A DNA stretch of 64,000 nucleotides from Microbacterium sp. CSI-V (GTDB lineage Bacteria > Actinomycetota > Actinomycetes > Actinomycetales > Microbacteriaceae), in contig NZ_MTQM01000008.1 in assembly GCF_001984105.1 (NCBI RefSeq), positions 806,001-870,000 of the forward strand. The letters run 5' to 3'. A program made the translations under genes and the position numbers. Numbering within the stretch: position 1 is the first letter of the stretch; each line of letters starts with the position of its first letter. A model generated the notes under the pieces. It was not told the DNA's origin. It made no database searches and saw only the letters and a program-made list of their open reading frames with translations. Positions 9,389 through 18,210 of this stretch are shown in pieces.

Positions 9389-11158
9389 GTGAGCACCGCG
9401 ATCGAGGACTACGCCGTCCTCAGCAACTGTCGATCCGCCGCCCTGGTGTCCCGCTGGGGGAGCATCGACTGGCTCTGCCTGCCCCGGTATGACAGCGGAT
9501 CGATGTTCGGAGCGCTCCTGGGTGACGAGTCGCACGGGGCGTGGTCGTTGCGTCCGAGCGATCCGGATGCCACGGTCACCCGCCACTACGACGCCGACAC
9601 GTTCGTGCTGGTCACGCGCTGGGAGACGCCGACCGGGGTCGCCGAAGTGCACGATGCGATGCCCATCGACGAGGGCGTCGAGGCCGTGGTGCGTCGCGTC
9701 GTCGGGATCTCAGGCGAAGTCGACTTCGTCAGCGAGGTGCGCTTCCGGTTCGACTACGCCCGTGCGGTGCCGTGGGTGCGGCAGATCGGCACCGGTCGCG
9801 AGCACGCGATCCTCGCGGTGGCGGGCCCGGATGCCGTGGTGCTCCGCGGTCCGCGCCTGATCGCGGTCGACACCGCGCACCGCGCCCTGTGGACCACCGT
9901 CGCGGGCGAGAGCGTCGACTCGGTGCTGTCGTGGGGGCCGTCGTGGCAGGAGCCGCCCGCCCCGATCGACGTGGATGCCACCCTGAAACGCACCATTGAA
10001 TGGTGGGCCTCATGGGCGGAACGCGTGCAGGCGGCCGGCGAGCACGCGGACCTCGTCACGCGTTCGCTCCTGGTCCTCCGGGCGCTGACGCACGCCGAGA
10101 CGGGCGGCATCGTCGCCGCGGCCACCACGTCGCTCCCCGAGGCCTTCGGCGGCGGACGCAACTGGGACTACCGCTACGTCTGGCTGCGCGACGCGGCCCT
10201 CACTCTCGTCGCCTACATCGACCACGGCTACCTCGACGCCGCGCACCGCTGGCGCACGTGGCTGCTGCGCGCGATCGCCGGAGACCCCGCCGACGTGCAG
10301 ATCATGTACGGCATCGCGGGGGAGCGCGACCTCCCCGAGCGCGAGATCACGAGCCTCCCCGGGTACGACGGGGCGCGGCCCGTCCGCATCGGCAACGGGG
10401 CGGTGGACCAGTACCAGGCCGACGTGATCGGCGAGGTCATGGTCGCGCTCGAAGCCGCGCGCGCCGCGGGTGTGGCGGAGACCACGTTCTCGTGGGCGTT
10501 GCAGCGCGCGCTGCTCGACCAGCTCGTGGAGTGGGTCGACCGTCCCGACAACGGCATCTGGGAGATGCGCGGAGACCCGCACTTCTTCACCCACTCCCGC
10601 GCGATGGTGTGGGCGGCGTTCGATCGCGGCATCCGGGCCGTCGAAGAGAACGGTCTCGACGGTGAGGTCGACACGTGGCGGCAGCTGCGCGACCGCGTGC
10701 GGGCCGATATCGACGCGCACGGCGTGCACGCCGGCGGCTGGTTCACGCAGCACGCCGACACCGACGAGGTCGACGCATCGCTGCTGATCCTGCCCCAGGT
10801 CGGGTTCTGCGCCTACGACGACCCGCGCATGCTCGCCACGGTCGAGCGTATGGAGCAGACGCTCATGCCCGACGGCTGGCTCCTGCGGTACCGCACCACG
10901 GGTGTCGACGGACTCGCGGGAGACGAGCACCCGTTCCTCGCGTGCTCGTTCTGGCTCGTCGGCCAGTACGCGCGCACGGGTCGCCGCGACGATGCCGTCG
11001 CACTGATGCGGCGGCTGACCGCGGTCGCCAACGACGTCGGCCTGTTGTCCGAGGAGTACGACCCGCGCGGCGGGCGGCAGGCCGGCAACACCCCGCAGGC
11101 GCTCTCGCACCTCGCCCTCGTGGGGGCCGCCGACGCCCTGGGGGCCACGGCTCCCTGA
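9389..11158 (+). CDS. Glycoside hydrolase family 15 protein (glucoamylase/trehalase-like)
   Basis: A 589-aa cytoplasmic GH15 protein. The N-terminal beta-sandwich begins VSTAIEDYAVLSNCRSAALVSRWGSIDWLCLPRYDS, typical for the family. The catalytic (alpha/alpha)6 barrel contains GGRNWDYRYVWLRDAAL, and the C-terminal DEHPFLACSFWLVGQYAR and LLSEEYDPRGGRQAGNTPQALSHLA hold the usual catalytic-acid regions. Relatives hydrolyse trehalose, glucans or maltooligosaccharides. No signal peptide, so an intracellular substrate such as trehalose is plausible. GTG at 9389 is taken because the conserved N-terminus begins there; upstream in-frame sequence is a shadow of the divergent dehydrogenase gene. Confidence 0.9.
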   Translation: MSTAIEDYAVLSNCRSAALVSRWGSIDWLCLPRYDSGSMFGALLGDESHGAWSLRPSDPDATVTRHYDADTFVLVTRWETPTGVAEVHDAMPIDEGVEAVVRRVVGISGEVDFVSEVRFRFDYARAVPWVRQIGTGREHAILAVAGPDAVVLRGPRLIAVDTAHRALWTTVAGESVDSVLSWGPSWQEPPAPIDVDATLKRTIEWWASWAERVQAAGEHADLVTRSLLVLRALTHAETGGIVAAATTSLPEAFGGGRNWDYRYVWLRDAALTLVAYIDHGYLDAAHRWRTWLLRAIAGDPADVQIMYGIAGERDLPEREITSLPGYDGARPVRIGNGAVDQYQADVIGEVMVALEAARAAGVAETTFSWALQRALLDQLVEWVDRPDNGIWEMRGDPHFFTHSRAMVWAAFDRGIRAVEENGLDGEVDTWRQLRDRVRADIDAHGVHAGGWFTQHADTDEVDASLLILPQVGFCAYDDPRMLATVERMEQTLMPDGWLLRYRTTGVDGLAGDEHPFLACSFWLVGQYARTGRRDDAVALMRRLTAVANDVGLLSEEYDPRGGRQAGNTPQALSHLALVGAADALGATAP

Positions 11159-11199
11159 CGACCGCCCCACCCGCTCCCGGGCGGTTCTAGAGTCGGGGC

Positions 11200-11910
11200 A
11201 TGAGCGACGATGACGTCGAGCTGAACCATCTGCGGGAGCGCGTGTACGGCGACACCGCGACTCCGGCGACACCGGAGGAGATCGCGCGCCTCGCCGCGCT
11301 CGAGGAGGATGCCCGCGCGCGGCGCGCGCCGACGCCCGCGCCCGAGCGCGCACCGGCCGTCACCGCACCGACGGCCGCCGATCCGTCCGGCGCCGTCGAG
11401 CACATCCCCGTGGATGCCGCGCCTCCCCGCCACCGAGCTCTCGCGGTCATCGCCGCGGTCACGGCGGCGGGAGTGCTGCTGGGGGCGGGATACGCCGCGG
11501 GCGTGGCCTCGCCCGCCTTCGTCGGCGCGTCCGCCACCCCCTCGCCGACGCCGTCGACGCGGTATCCCGAGCTGGCGTTCCCGCAGACCGAGGATGACGT
11601 CATCTCGGCGAGCATCATCGACGACAGCGGAATCGATCCCGCCACGACCCGGTACATCGCCGTCATGCGCGGGTTCCGGGTGTTCCTCGCTCAGGCCGAG
11701 CGCGGCGAGGGGGTGTGCGTCGTGACGCTCATCGCGGTGAACGACCAGCCGTGGTCAGCGGGATGCACGACGGGAGGACCCTTCGACGACGGCGCCGTCT
11801 TCGGCATCGACCAGCACCTGAGCATCGGCCTCGGCGACACGTCCCGCATGTCGATCCGCGGCGCCCCCGTGCGACTGTCGGAGTCGGTCACGGCGTACGT
11901 CGTCGAGTGA
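11200..11910 (+). CDS. Membrane-anchored protein of unknown function, paralogue 1
   Basis: 236 aa. It has a short charged cytoplasmic start (SDDDVELNHLRERVYGD), a Pro/Ala-rich linker, one membrane helix at about residues 82-105 (ALAVIAAVTAAGVLLGAGYA), and an extracytoplasmic domain with two Cys (GVCVVT and SAGCTT) that could form a disulfide. It is followed by a clear paralogue. The two share the N-terminus, the ELAF-Q-x-EDVIS-A-I-x-DSGIDP-x-x-RYIA stretch, QPWSAGC/RPWSAGC and RLSESVTAYV. Leaderless: TAGAGT 6 nt before the ATG. No known domain is recognised. Confidence 0.8.
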   Translation: MSDDDVELNHLRERVYGDTATPATPEEIARLAALEEDARARRAPTPAPERAPAVTAPTAADPSGAVEHIPVDAAPPRHRALAVIAAVTAAGVLLGAGYAAGVASPAFVGASATPSPTPSTRYPELAFPQTEDDVISASIIDDSGIDPATTRYIAVMRGFRVFLAQAERGEGVCVVTLIAVNDQPWSAGCTTGGPFDDGAVFGIDQHLSIGLGDTSRMSIRGAPVRLSESVTAYVVE

Positions 11911-11949
11911 GGCAACGCCGGGCCCGTGCGACACGCCTAGAGTCGTGGC

Positions 11950-12630
11950 ATGAGCGACGTCGACGTCGAGCTGGGCCACCTGCGCGAGCGCGTGTACGGC
12001 GGACGCGGGAGTGCGCCCACCGAGGCCGAGATCGCGCGGCTCGCCGCCCTCGAGGATCGCGCGCGCGCCGGTACCGCTCCGGCCGTGCCCGACCCCGACC
12101 CCGAGGCGCCCGCCGACGACGCGCAGCCCCCGGACGAACCCGCCGTTCCCCGCGCTCCCACCCGCCCCGTCGCCCGCCGGGTGCTCACGGCCCTCGGCGC
12201 CGTGGCCCTCCTCGGACTCGGGGGCGCGATCGGCTTCGCGCTGGCCCACGTTCCCACCCCGGCCGACACGTCGGCGCCACTCCTCCCCGAACTCGCTTTC
12301 GTCCAGACCTCCGAGGATGTGATCTCCGCCGACATCCTGTCGGACAGCGGCATCGACCCGGCGAGCATCCGCTACATCGCCACCATCCGCGACTTCCGCA
12401 TCTACCTCGCCGTCCCCGATGACGGTGACGGCCGGTGCATCGCGGTCTTCACCTCCACCGACAACCGGCCGTGGTCGGCGGGGTGCGCGAGCGGCGGGGA
12501 GCCCGGCGCGGCGGTCTTCGGGGTGGACGAGAACCTCTCCGTCGCCATCGGCGACCCGGCCGACGACACCGTCGCGGGCACGCCGATCCGACTGTCCGAG
12601 AGCGTCACGGCCTACGTGAGGCCGAACTAG
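11950..12630 (+). CDS. Membrane-anchored protein of unknown function, paralogue 2
   Basis: A 226-aa tandem duplicate of the preceding gene with the same architecture: N-terminus SDVDVELGHLRERVYGG, Pro-rich linker, one membrane segment (RRVLTALGAVALLGLGGAIG), and an outer domain with DILSDSGIDPASIRYIATI and RPWSAGCASGG. The promoter was duplicated too: CTAGAGTCG-x-GGC precedes both starts. The linker and tail have diverged more than the outer domain, suggesting an old duplication kept under selection. Confidence 0.8.
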   Translation: MSDVDVELGHLRERVYGGRGSAPTEAEIARLAALEDRARAGTAPAVPDPDPEAPADDAQPPDEPAVPRAPTRPVARRVLTALGAVALLGLGGAIGFALAHVPTPADTSAPLLPELAFVQTSEDVISADILSDSGIDPASIRYIATIRDFRIYLAVPDDGDGRCIAVFTSTDNRPWSAGCASGGEPGAAVFGVDENLSVAIGDPADDTVAGTPIRLSESVTAYVRPN

Positions 12631-12645
12631 GGAAAGGGCACGACC

Positions 12646-13026
12646 ATGTTCCACTCCGACGGGGCGTTCTCCGGGTTCGCCGTCGACGACCTCGACGCCG
12701 CCCACCGCTTCTACGCCGACACGCTCGGCATCCGCGTGGAGGTGCTCGAGGGATCCGGCTTCCTCCGCCTCCATCTGGCATCCGGGGGGAGCGTGCTCGT
12801 CTACGGCAAACCGCACCACGTGCCGGCGACGTTCACGGTGCTGAACTTCCCCGTCTCCGACGTCGAGGCCGCCGTCGACGACCTCCGCTCACGCGGCGTC
12901 GAGACGAAGATCTACGACGACGCGGACTTCCCCACCGACTCCCGCGGCATCATGCGCGAGGGCGGCCCGTTGATCGCGTGGTTCCGCGACCCCGCCGGCA
13001 ACGTCCTGGCGGTCCTGGACGAGTGA
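12646..13026 (+). CDS. VOC (glyoxalase/bleomycin-resistance) family protein
   Basis: A 126-aa single-module vicinal-oxygen-chelate protein with two beta-alpha-beta-beta-beta repeats: FSGFAVDDLDAAHRFYADTLGIRVE at the start, and VLNFPVSDVEAAVDDLRSRGVE then GPLIAWFRDPAGNVLAVLDE at the end. Such proteins bind a metal at the dimer interface; substrates range from methylglyoxal adducts to antibiotics and cannot be told here. RBS GGAAAGGG. It lies 15 bp after paralogue 2 and ends before a strong hairpin. Confidence 0.85.
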   Translation: MFHSDGAFSGFAVDDLDAAHRFYADTLGIRVEVLEGSGFLRLHLASGGSVLVYGKPHHVPATFTVLNFPVSDVEAAVDDLRSRGVETKIYDDADFPTDSRGIMREGGPLIAWFRDPAGNVLAVLDE

Positions 13027-13052
13027 CGGCGTCCCGCGGCCGGACGCGAGAA

Positions 13053-13089
13053 GCGGGATGGATGCCAGAAGCCGTGGCATCCATCCCGC
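13053..13089. terminator. Bidirectional hairpin terminator
   Basis: A perfect 15-bp stem (13053-13067 with 13075-13089, arm beginning GCGGGATGGATG) with a 7-nt loop lies between the convergent VOC gene and ABC permease gene. No U-tract, as is common in actinobacteria. Confidence 0.85.
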
Positions 13090-13110
13090 CGGTGACCGGG
13101 CCCGAGCCGG

Positions 13111-14229
13111 TCAGCCCCGCAGCGCTTCTGCCAGCTTGACGCGGGCCCCCATGCGCAGCAGGGAGTTCTGGTAGATCCGGGCGGCGATCGCGATGGCGGC
13201 GACGCAGGATGCCATGAGGATCACGAGCGAGAGCACGGGCTCCCACCACTGGGCGTCACCGAGGTAGAGGCGCAGCGGCATCCCGACCGGTGCCGAGAAC
13301 GGCACGTACGACATGATCGTCAGCACGACGGGGTTGTCGTTGAAGAAGATCACGAGGAAGTACGGCGCCATCACCAGCATGGTGATGGGTGTGGTCGTCG
13401 CGCCGATGTCCTCCTGTCGCGACACCATCGCTGCGGCCGCGGCGAACAGCGACGCCAGCAGCACGAACCCGAACAGGAAGAAGATCGCGAACCAGGCGAT
13501 CGGTGCGCCGAGCGCCCCGAGCACGCCCACCTGGTCGGTCACGGCGAGCCCGATCACCGCCACGGCGGCGAGGAGGACGATCTGCGCCATCGCGAGGATC
13601 GTGTTGCCCAGCACCTTGCCCGCCAGCAGCGCCCGCACCGGGATCGCCGAGATGAGGATCTCGACGACGCGCGTCTGCTTCTCCTCCACGACGCTCTGGG
13701 CGATGGTTCCGCCGAACGTGCTCGCGGCGATCAGGAACACGATGCCGAAGCCCAGGGCGATGAAGTAGCGGAGCGCATCGGCCGCCCCGGCGCCGGGCTC
13801 GATGGTCTCGACCTCCGGGGTCTCGCTCAGCATCTGCAGGAGCGCGGGCGGGACCGAGTCCTTCACCACGACGGTGTAGTCGAACGCGGGGTTCGACGAT
13901 CCCGACACCAGGGCGGCATCCACCGTCCCGTCCTCGACCAGCGCGCGGGCGGTCGCGTCGGAATCGGCGACGGTCGCGTCCACGCCCTCGACCCCCGACA
14001 GCGCCGACTGCGTCTGGCTCGTGACGGCGACCGGGATGCCGCTGCCCCCGGCGTCACGGGCGGCGAAACCGCCCCACAGGACCGACGCGAGGGCGGCGAG
14101 CACGAGGATCGCCGTCGAGATGACGAAGACCTTGCTGCGCAGCTTCGAGCCGATCTCGCGCTCGGCCACCAGCCAGATGCTCTGCAGTTCGCTCGGGCCC
14201 GAGGCCCGTCGCGTCGTCGCGGTGCTCAC
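13111..14229 (-). CDS. ABC-2 type transporter permease (NatB-like)
   Basis: A 372-aa permease. It has one N-terminal helix (VFVISTAILVLAALASVLWGG), a roughly 120-residue outer domain, then about five helices from FIALGFGIVFLIAAS onward, containing SVVEEKQTRVVEILISAIPVRALLAGKVLG, a motif typical of NatB/YhaP-type permeases. GTG at 14229 overlaps the ATPase stop (GTGA), showing translational coupling. With the ATPase it should form an exporter; NatAB relatives expel Na+ or small lipophilic compounds, but the substrate here is unknown. Confidence 0.88.
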   Translation of the reverse strand: MSTATTRRASGPSELQSIWLVAEREIGSKLRSKVFVISTAILVLAALASVLWGGFAARDAGGSGIPVAVTSQTQSALSGVEGVDATVADSDATARALVEDGTVDAALVSGSSNPAFDYTVVVKDSVPPALLQMLSETPEVETIEPGAGAADALRYFIALGFGIVFLIAASTFGGTIAQSVVEEKQTRVVEILISAIPVRALLAGKVLGNTILAMAQIVLLAAVAVIGLAVTDQVGVLGALGAPIAWFAIFFLFGFVLLASLFAAAAAMVSRQEDIGATTTPITMLVMAPYFLVIFFNDNPVVLTIMSYVPFSAPVGMPLRLYLGDAQWWEPVLSLVILMASCVAAIAIAARIYQNSLLRMGARVKLAEALRG

Positions 14230-15110
14230 TGGATGACCTCCTTGAAGATGTCGGCGAGGGTCGGGCGCTGCGGCGCGAAGCTCGCGACGTCGCCGCGGGC
14301 GACCGCCGCGCGCAGAACGGATTGGGCCGCGGCGTCGTCGGCCGCGTCGAAGACGGCGTACCCACCGTCGAAGTCGAGCACCGTGATGCCGGGCTGGTCG
14401 CGGAGCCACCCCGCGTCGCCGCCGGAGAGGAGCTCGTAGCGGTGCGTCGCGTGCTCGGCGCGGAGCGCGTCGCGACTGCCGGCCGCGCGGATCGTCCCGC
14501 CGGCGATGATCACGAGGTCGTCGCAGAGTCGCTCGACCACGTCGAGCTGGTGCGACGAGAACAGCACCGCCGCGCCGGTGGCGGCCTTCTCCTGGAGGAC
14601 GCCCGCGACGACGTCGACCGCGAGCGGGTCGAGACCGGAGAACGGTTCGTCGAGGATCAGGACGTCGGGCTCGTGCACGAGCGACGCGGCGATCTGCGCG
14701 CGCTGCTGGTTGCCGAGCGAGAGCGTCTCGACGAGATCGTTCAGGCGCTCGCCGAGACCGAGGCGCTCGAGCAGCGCCGTCGCCTTCGCGGTGGCCTCGG
14801 CCTTGCCGAAGCCGTGCAGCCGGGCGAGGTAGGCGATGTGCTCGACGACCTTCATCTTCGGGTACAGCCCGCGTTCTTCGGGCATGTACCCGAAGCGACG
14901 CCGGTCGGCGGCGGTCAGCTCGGCGCCGTCGAGCGAGACCGTGCCGGCATCCTTCCCGAGCACGCCGAGCGCGATCCGCATGGTCGTGGTCTTTCCCGCG
15001 CCGTTGCCGCCGACGAATCCCGTCAGTCGTCCCGGGGCCACGGTGAAGGTCACGTCGTCGAGCACGCGGCGTCCGCCGTAGCTCTTGGTGATGCCGTTCA
15101 GTTCGAGCAC
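14226..15110 (-). CDS. ABC transporter ATP-binding protein (NatA-like)
   Basis: 294 aa. Walker A GGNGAGKTTTMR, Q-loop replaced by the FGYMPEERGLYP region typical of this subgroup, signature LSLGNQQRAQIAASL, Walker B VLILDEPFSGLDP and the switch His in LFSSHQLDVVERL. A C-terminal regulatory extension ends ADIFKEVIQ. GTG at 15110 is chosen because AGGGGTGGAG precedes it, whereas the upstream ATG of the longer frame has no such site. It is the first gene of a two-gene operon with the permease. Confidence 0.9.
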   Translation of the reverse strand: MLELNGITKSYGGRRVLDDVTFTVAPGRLTGFVGGNGAGKTTTMRIALGVLGKDAGTVSLDGAELTAADRRRFGYMPEERGLYPKMKVVEHIAYLARLHGFGKAEATAKATALLERLGLGERLNDLVETLSLGNQQRAQIAASLVHEPDVLILDEPFSGLDPLAVDVVAGVLQEKAATGAAVLFSSHQLDVVERLCDDLVIIAGGTIRAAGSRDALRAEHATHRYELLSGGDAGWLRDQPGITVLDFDGGYAVFDAADDAAAQSVLRAAVARGDVASFAPQRPTLADIFKEVIQ

Positions 15111-15354
15111 GCTCCACCCCTTTCTGGTGATGGCATCCACGCTACGGACACGGGTGGGGGCGCGGCATCCGTCCGGGGGAGGGTTCGGGGACTCCGCCGC
15201 GCGGGGGAGGGCCTGGACGTACTGACCCCGACCGCCGCTGTCTCGGTCGAGGGCAATGCCGACGATGCCGAGGGGGGCTGTGCTACCTGTGGTGGTCGAG
15301 CCAGACTGAGTGTGAAAACGTCAACCGTGTCCTGAGTCAGTAGGGAGATTTTCC

Positions 15355-15807
15355 ATGGCGGCATCCGCCGAGGTCGAACAGGAGATTCTCCGTGACTTGA
15401 TCTCGAAATGGATCTCTTTGGGTCTCGAGTACATCAGCGGCACGGAGGGTGTCCGGGCCATCTACATCTACGCGGCCAACGAGGTGCCGGGCTCGACGTA
15501 CGTGGGTATCGCATTCGAAAAGGATGGTGAGATTCAATATCCTGCGCGGGCGCGTGGAGGTGGCTCTCAGGCGACGAATCTGTCTGCTCACTTGATCAAA
15601 CTGCTATTCGAAGATCTAGCAGAAGCGCGACACAGCTTCGAGGAGACTGGTGTTCCGCCGCCTACGGAGTACCGCGTGTATTTCGAGATCGGGACACGAA
15701 AGCTGGACGTTCAGCTCTCGCGCGAGATCATTTATCGCGGTACGGGCAAGGCTCCCTCGGTGGACGGCTTCACCCTGTGGCTCGGGGACCGCGCCCCGAA
15801 ACTCTGA
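15355..15807 (+). CDS. Immunity-like protein, possibly YezG/DUF600-type
   Basis: A 150-aa acidic protein. It starts AASAEVEQEILRDLISKWIS, then has AIYIYAANEVPGSTYVGIAFEKDGEIQYPA and ends DGFTLWLGDRAPKL. The pattern helix, then IYIYA, then a beta-rich half resembles the YezG (DUF600) antitoxin/immunity group; this is a guess from pattern. RBS AGGGAG. Codon use is poorer in G+C than in its neighbours (AAA, ATT, CAA codons), suggesting transfer. A decayed second copy follows directly. No toxin gene is present, so it may be an orphan immunity gene. Confidence 0.6.
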   Translation: MAASAEVEQEILRDLISKWISLGLEYISGTEGVRAIYIYAANEVPGSTYVGIAFEKDGEIQYPARARGGGSQATNLSAHLIKLLFEDLAEARHSFEETGVPPPTEYRVYFEIGTRKLDVQLSREIIYRGTGKAPSVDGFTLWLGDRAPKL

Positions 15808-15902
15808 CAAGAGATCGGCCCGGGTGGCATGCTGAGGCCCCCGGGGCTTCGCGGCTGCGCCTCGGGAATGGATTCGAGTTTTCGCGGAGCGGGGGCTTGC
15901 GG

Positions 15903-16134
15903 GTGAGCGAGCAGGGCGTGTTGACGGATCTGGTCTCGAAGTGGGTCTCGCTGGCCTTGGAGTACGCGGGCGAGGCACCTAACGTCCTCGCGCTGTACAT
16001 CTACGGCGCGTCGGAGGTACCGGGAGCCACGTATGTCAACGTGCTGTTCGATCAAGCGGGAGAGATCGTCTACCCCACAGACCGACGGGTTCAGGCTGTG
16101 GCTCGGGGACCGAGCGCCCCGAGCCATCCCCTAG
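15903..16134 (+). pseudogene. Decayed tandem copy of the immunity-like gene
   Basis: GTG at 15903 opens SEQGVLTDLVSKWVSLALEY and continues LYIYGASEVPGATYVNVLFDQAGEIVYP, which aligns residue by residue with the N-terminal half of the 15355 gene. It then jumps, in another reading frame, to TDGFRLWLGDRAPRAIP and a stop at 16132-16134, matching the C-terminal end of that gene (DGFTLWLGDRAPKL). About 65 codons in the middle are missing and the frame is lost, so this is an internal deletion in a duplicate. Its stop shares the CTAG with the convergent response regulator. Confidence 0.8.
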
Positions 16135-16802
16135 GTCAGGCCGTGCCGATGCGCGAGCACGACGGCCTGGACGCGGTCGCGGGCGCCGAGCTTCTGCAGC
16201 ACGTTGGACACGTGGGTCTTGACCGTGGCCTCGCCGATGAACAGGCGCGCGGCGATCTCGGCGTTGCTCAGGGCCTCGGCGACGAGCCTCAGCACCTCGG
16301 CCTCGCGGTCCGTGAGGGGTTCCGCGAGGACGAGTGGCTCCACCGCGGGCGAAGGCGGCGCGACGTCGCCGCCGCGCCCGGCGAATCGTGAGATGACGCG
16401 GCGCGTCACCTCCGGCGCGAGGAGCGCATCGCCCGCGCCGACCACCCGCACCGCGCCCACGAGCTCTTCGGGCCCCGCGTTCTTCAGGAGGAACCCACTC
16501 GCCCCCGCCCCGAGCGCGTCGAAGAGGTAGTCGTCGCGGTCGAACGTCGTGACGATGAGCACCGCCGCGTCCGATTCGGGATCGGCGACGATGCGCCGCG
16601 TGGCCTCGAGCCCGTCCATGTCGGGCATCTGGACGTCCATGCAGATCACGTCAGGTCGGAGCGCCGCCGCCGCAGCGATCGCCTCGACGCCCGTGCCCGC
16701 TTCCCCGACCACCTCGATGTCGTCCTCGAGCGACAGGATCGTGCGGAATCCCGCCCGCATCATGGCGTGGTCGTCGACGAGCAGTACACGCAGGTCAGGC
16801 AT
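16131..16802 (-). CDS. NarL/LuxR-family response regulator
   Basis: 223 aa. The receiver domain has the acidic pair DD (10-11), the phospho-acceptor D56 in CMDVQMPDMDG, T85-86 in LIVTTFD and K106 in FLLKNAG. The LuxR-type HTH occupies the C-terminus (LTDREAEVLRLVAEALSNAEIAARLFIGEATVKTHVSNVLQKLGARDRVQAVV). Its start overlaps the kinase end by 8 bp, so the pair is one operon and should act together. The targets are not apparent. The upstream FMN reductase gene is divergent and might be one. Confidence 0.93.
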   Translation of the reverse strand: MPDLRVLLVDDHAMMRAGFRTILSLEDDIEVVGEAGTGVEAIAAAAALRPDVICMDVQMPDMDGLEATRRIVADPESDAAVLIVTTFDRDDYLFDALGAGASGFLLKNAGPEELVGAVRVVGAGDALLAPEVTRRVISRFAGRGGDVAPPSPAVEPLVLAEPLTDREAEVLRLVAEALSNAEIAARLFIGEATVKTHVSNVLQKLGARDRVQAVVLAHRHGLT

Positions 16803-18066
16803 GCGCCACCTCGACCTCGACCAGCGGAACTCGAACCCGCACGAGATACCCGCCGCGGGAACGCGGACCCATCTCGATGCTGCCGCCGGACACCGCGGCG
16901 CGCTCCCGCATTCCGAGCTGCCCGAGCCCCGGGGTCGCTGTCCCGCGCCGGCCGGTGTTGGTCACCTCGAGCTCGACCGACGTGTCGTCGAACCGGACGC
17001 GCACATCGGCCGTGGCATCCGGTCCCGCGTGCCGGCGGGCGTTCGTCAGCGCCTCCTGCGCGATCCGGAACAGGTTCACCTGCACGAGCGGCGGTGGTTC
17101 GACCGCCGGCTCGCCGATCACGGCGAACGTCGTCGGAAGCCCCGCGGCCGACGCCTCCTCAACGAGGGCCGGGATGGATGCCAGACCGTGAGTCGTCGGG
17201 GCGGTATCGGTGCCGGGTGGGTCACCGCCGGCGGCATCCGGGGTTCGAAGGGTCTCGAGCAGCTGCCGGAGCTCGCGCAGGGAGGTGCGCGCGGACTCCT
17301 CGATCCCGCTCAGCATCTCGCGGGACTTCGCCGGGTCGCGATCCATCACCGACCGGGCGACTCCGGCCTGGACGCCCATCAGCGAGACGTGGTGCGCGAC
17401 GACGTCGTGCAGCTCGCGGGCGATGCGCACCCTGTCGAGCGCGACCGCCTGCGACGCGGTGATCTCGCGCTCGGCTTCGAGCTCGGCGGTGCGCTCCTCC
17501 AGCGCGATGCGCTGCAGGCGCTGCTGGTGCGAACGCTCGCCGAAGAAGTAGGCCCCGCCGAAGAACAGGGCGTTCAAGCCCAGGCCGAGCAGCTGCGAGG
17601 CGACGAAGGGAGAGAACGCGCCCGTGCGGGAGGGGAAGCCTTCCGGCACCTGATCGACCGGCATCGTCGCATCCTGGAACATCACGACGAACAGCCACGC
17701 GAACATGCCGAGGATGATCGCCACCCGCACGATCGTGGCCCGGCGCCGGTTCGTCGACCACGCCCCGACCGTGTAGATGGCGATGAACATGGCGATGTTG
17801 CCCGCGTAGACCTCGGGGACCCGGAGCGTCACGGCCAAGAAGTACGCCACCGACACGATCACGGCCACGATGGACGGCCACCGGCGCCGGAACGCCAGGG
17901 GCACGGCCAGCACCGTGACGTACACGACCGCGAGGATGAATTCGGCCTGCTGGTCGCCGTAGATCCCCGCGACCGCGGAGAGCACGGCGCTGAGCAGTCC
18001 GCCGACGAACAGCACCGCGGCGAGCACGATGTCGCTCCGCCACTGCGCGCGCGTGAGGTTCGGCAT
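16795..18066 (-). CDS. Two-component sensor histidine kinase (HisKA_3 / DesK type)
   Basis: 423 aa. About five membrane helices in residues 10-180, then a coiled linker, the dimerisation/phospho-acceptor box RIARELHDVVAHHVSLMGVQAG (His in ELHD), and an HATPase_c domain ending GLGQLGMRERAAVSGGSIEMG. There is no separate periplasmic domain, so the membrane region itself is the likely sensor. The start ATG has TACCGT exactly 6 nt upstream (leaderless), though GGAAGG also lies close. It is followed by its response regulator with an 8-bp overlap. Confidence 0.92.
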   Translation of the reverse strand: MPNLTRAQWRSDIVLAAVLFVGGLLSAVLSAVAGIYGDQQAEFILAVVYVTVLAVPLAFRRRWPSIVAVIVSVAYFLAVTLRVPEVYAGNIAMFIAIYTVGAWSTNRRRATIVRVAIILGMFAWLFVVMFQDATMPVDQVPEGFPSRTGAFSPFVASQLLGLGLNALFFGGAYFFGERSHQQRLQRIALEERTAELEAEREITASQAVALDRVRIARELHDVVAHHVSLMGVQAGVARSVMDRDPAKSREMLSGIEESARTSLRELRQLLETLRTPDAAGGDPPGTDTAPTTHGLASIPALVEEASAAGLPTTFAVIGEPAVEPPPLVQVNLFRIAQEALTNARRHAGPDATADVRVRFDDTSVELEVTNTGRRGTATPGLGQLGMRERAAVSGGSIEMGPRSRGGYLVRVRVPLVEVEVAHA

Positions 18067-18210
18067 CCTTCCACGGTAGGGGGACCCCCGACGTTCGGCA
18101 TCCCCCGTCCGACGGAGTCAACCCCGACGGGGAATAGTCCGCGGAACGCAAAGCTTGCACGTGGATGTATTCGGACGTCTCGGCGTCCCCATGACACAGG
18201 AAGGATCATC

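Noticed and set aside
15355-15807. CRISPR or repeat origin for the low-G+C locus
   Set aside because: There are no regularly spaced direct repeats. The similarity between the two copies is at protein level over a gene-sized unit.
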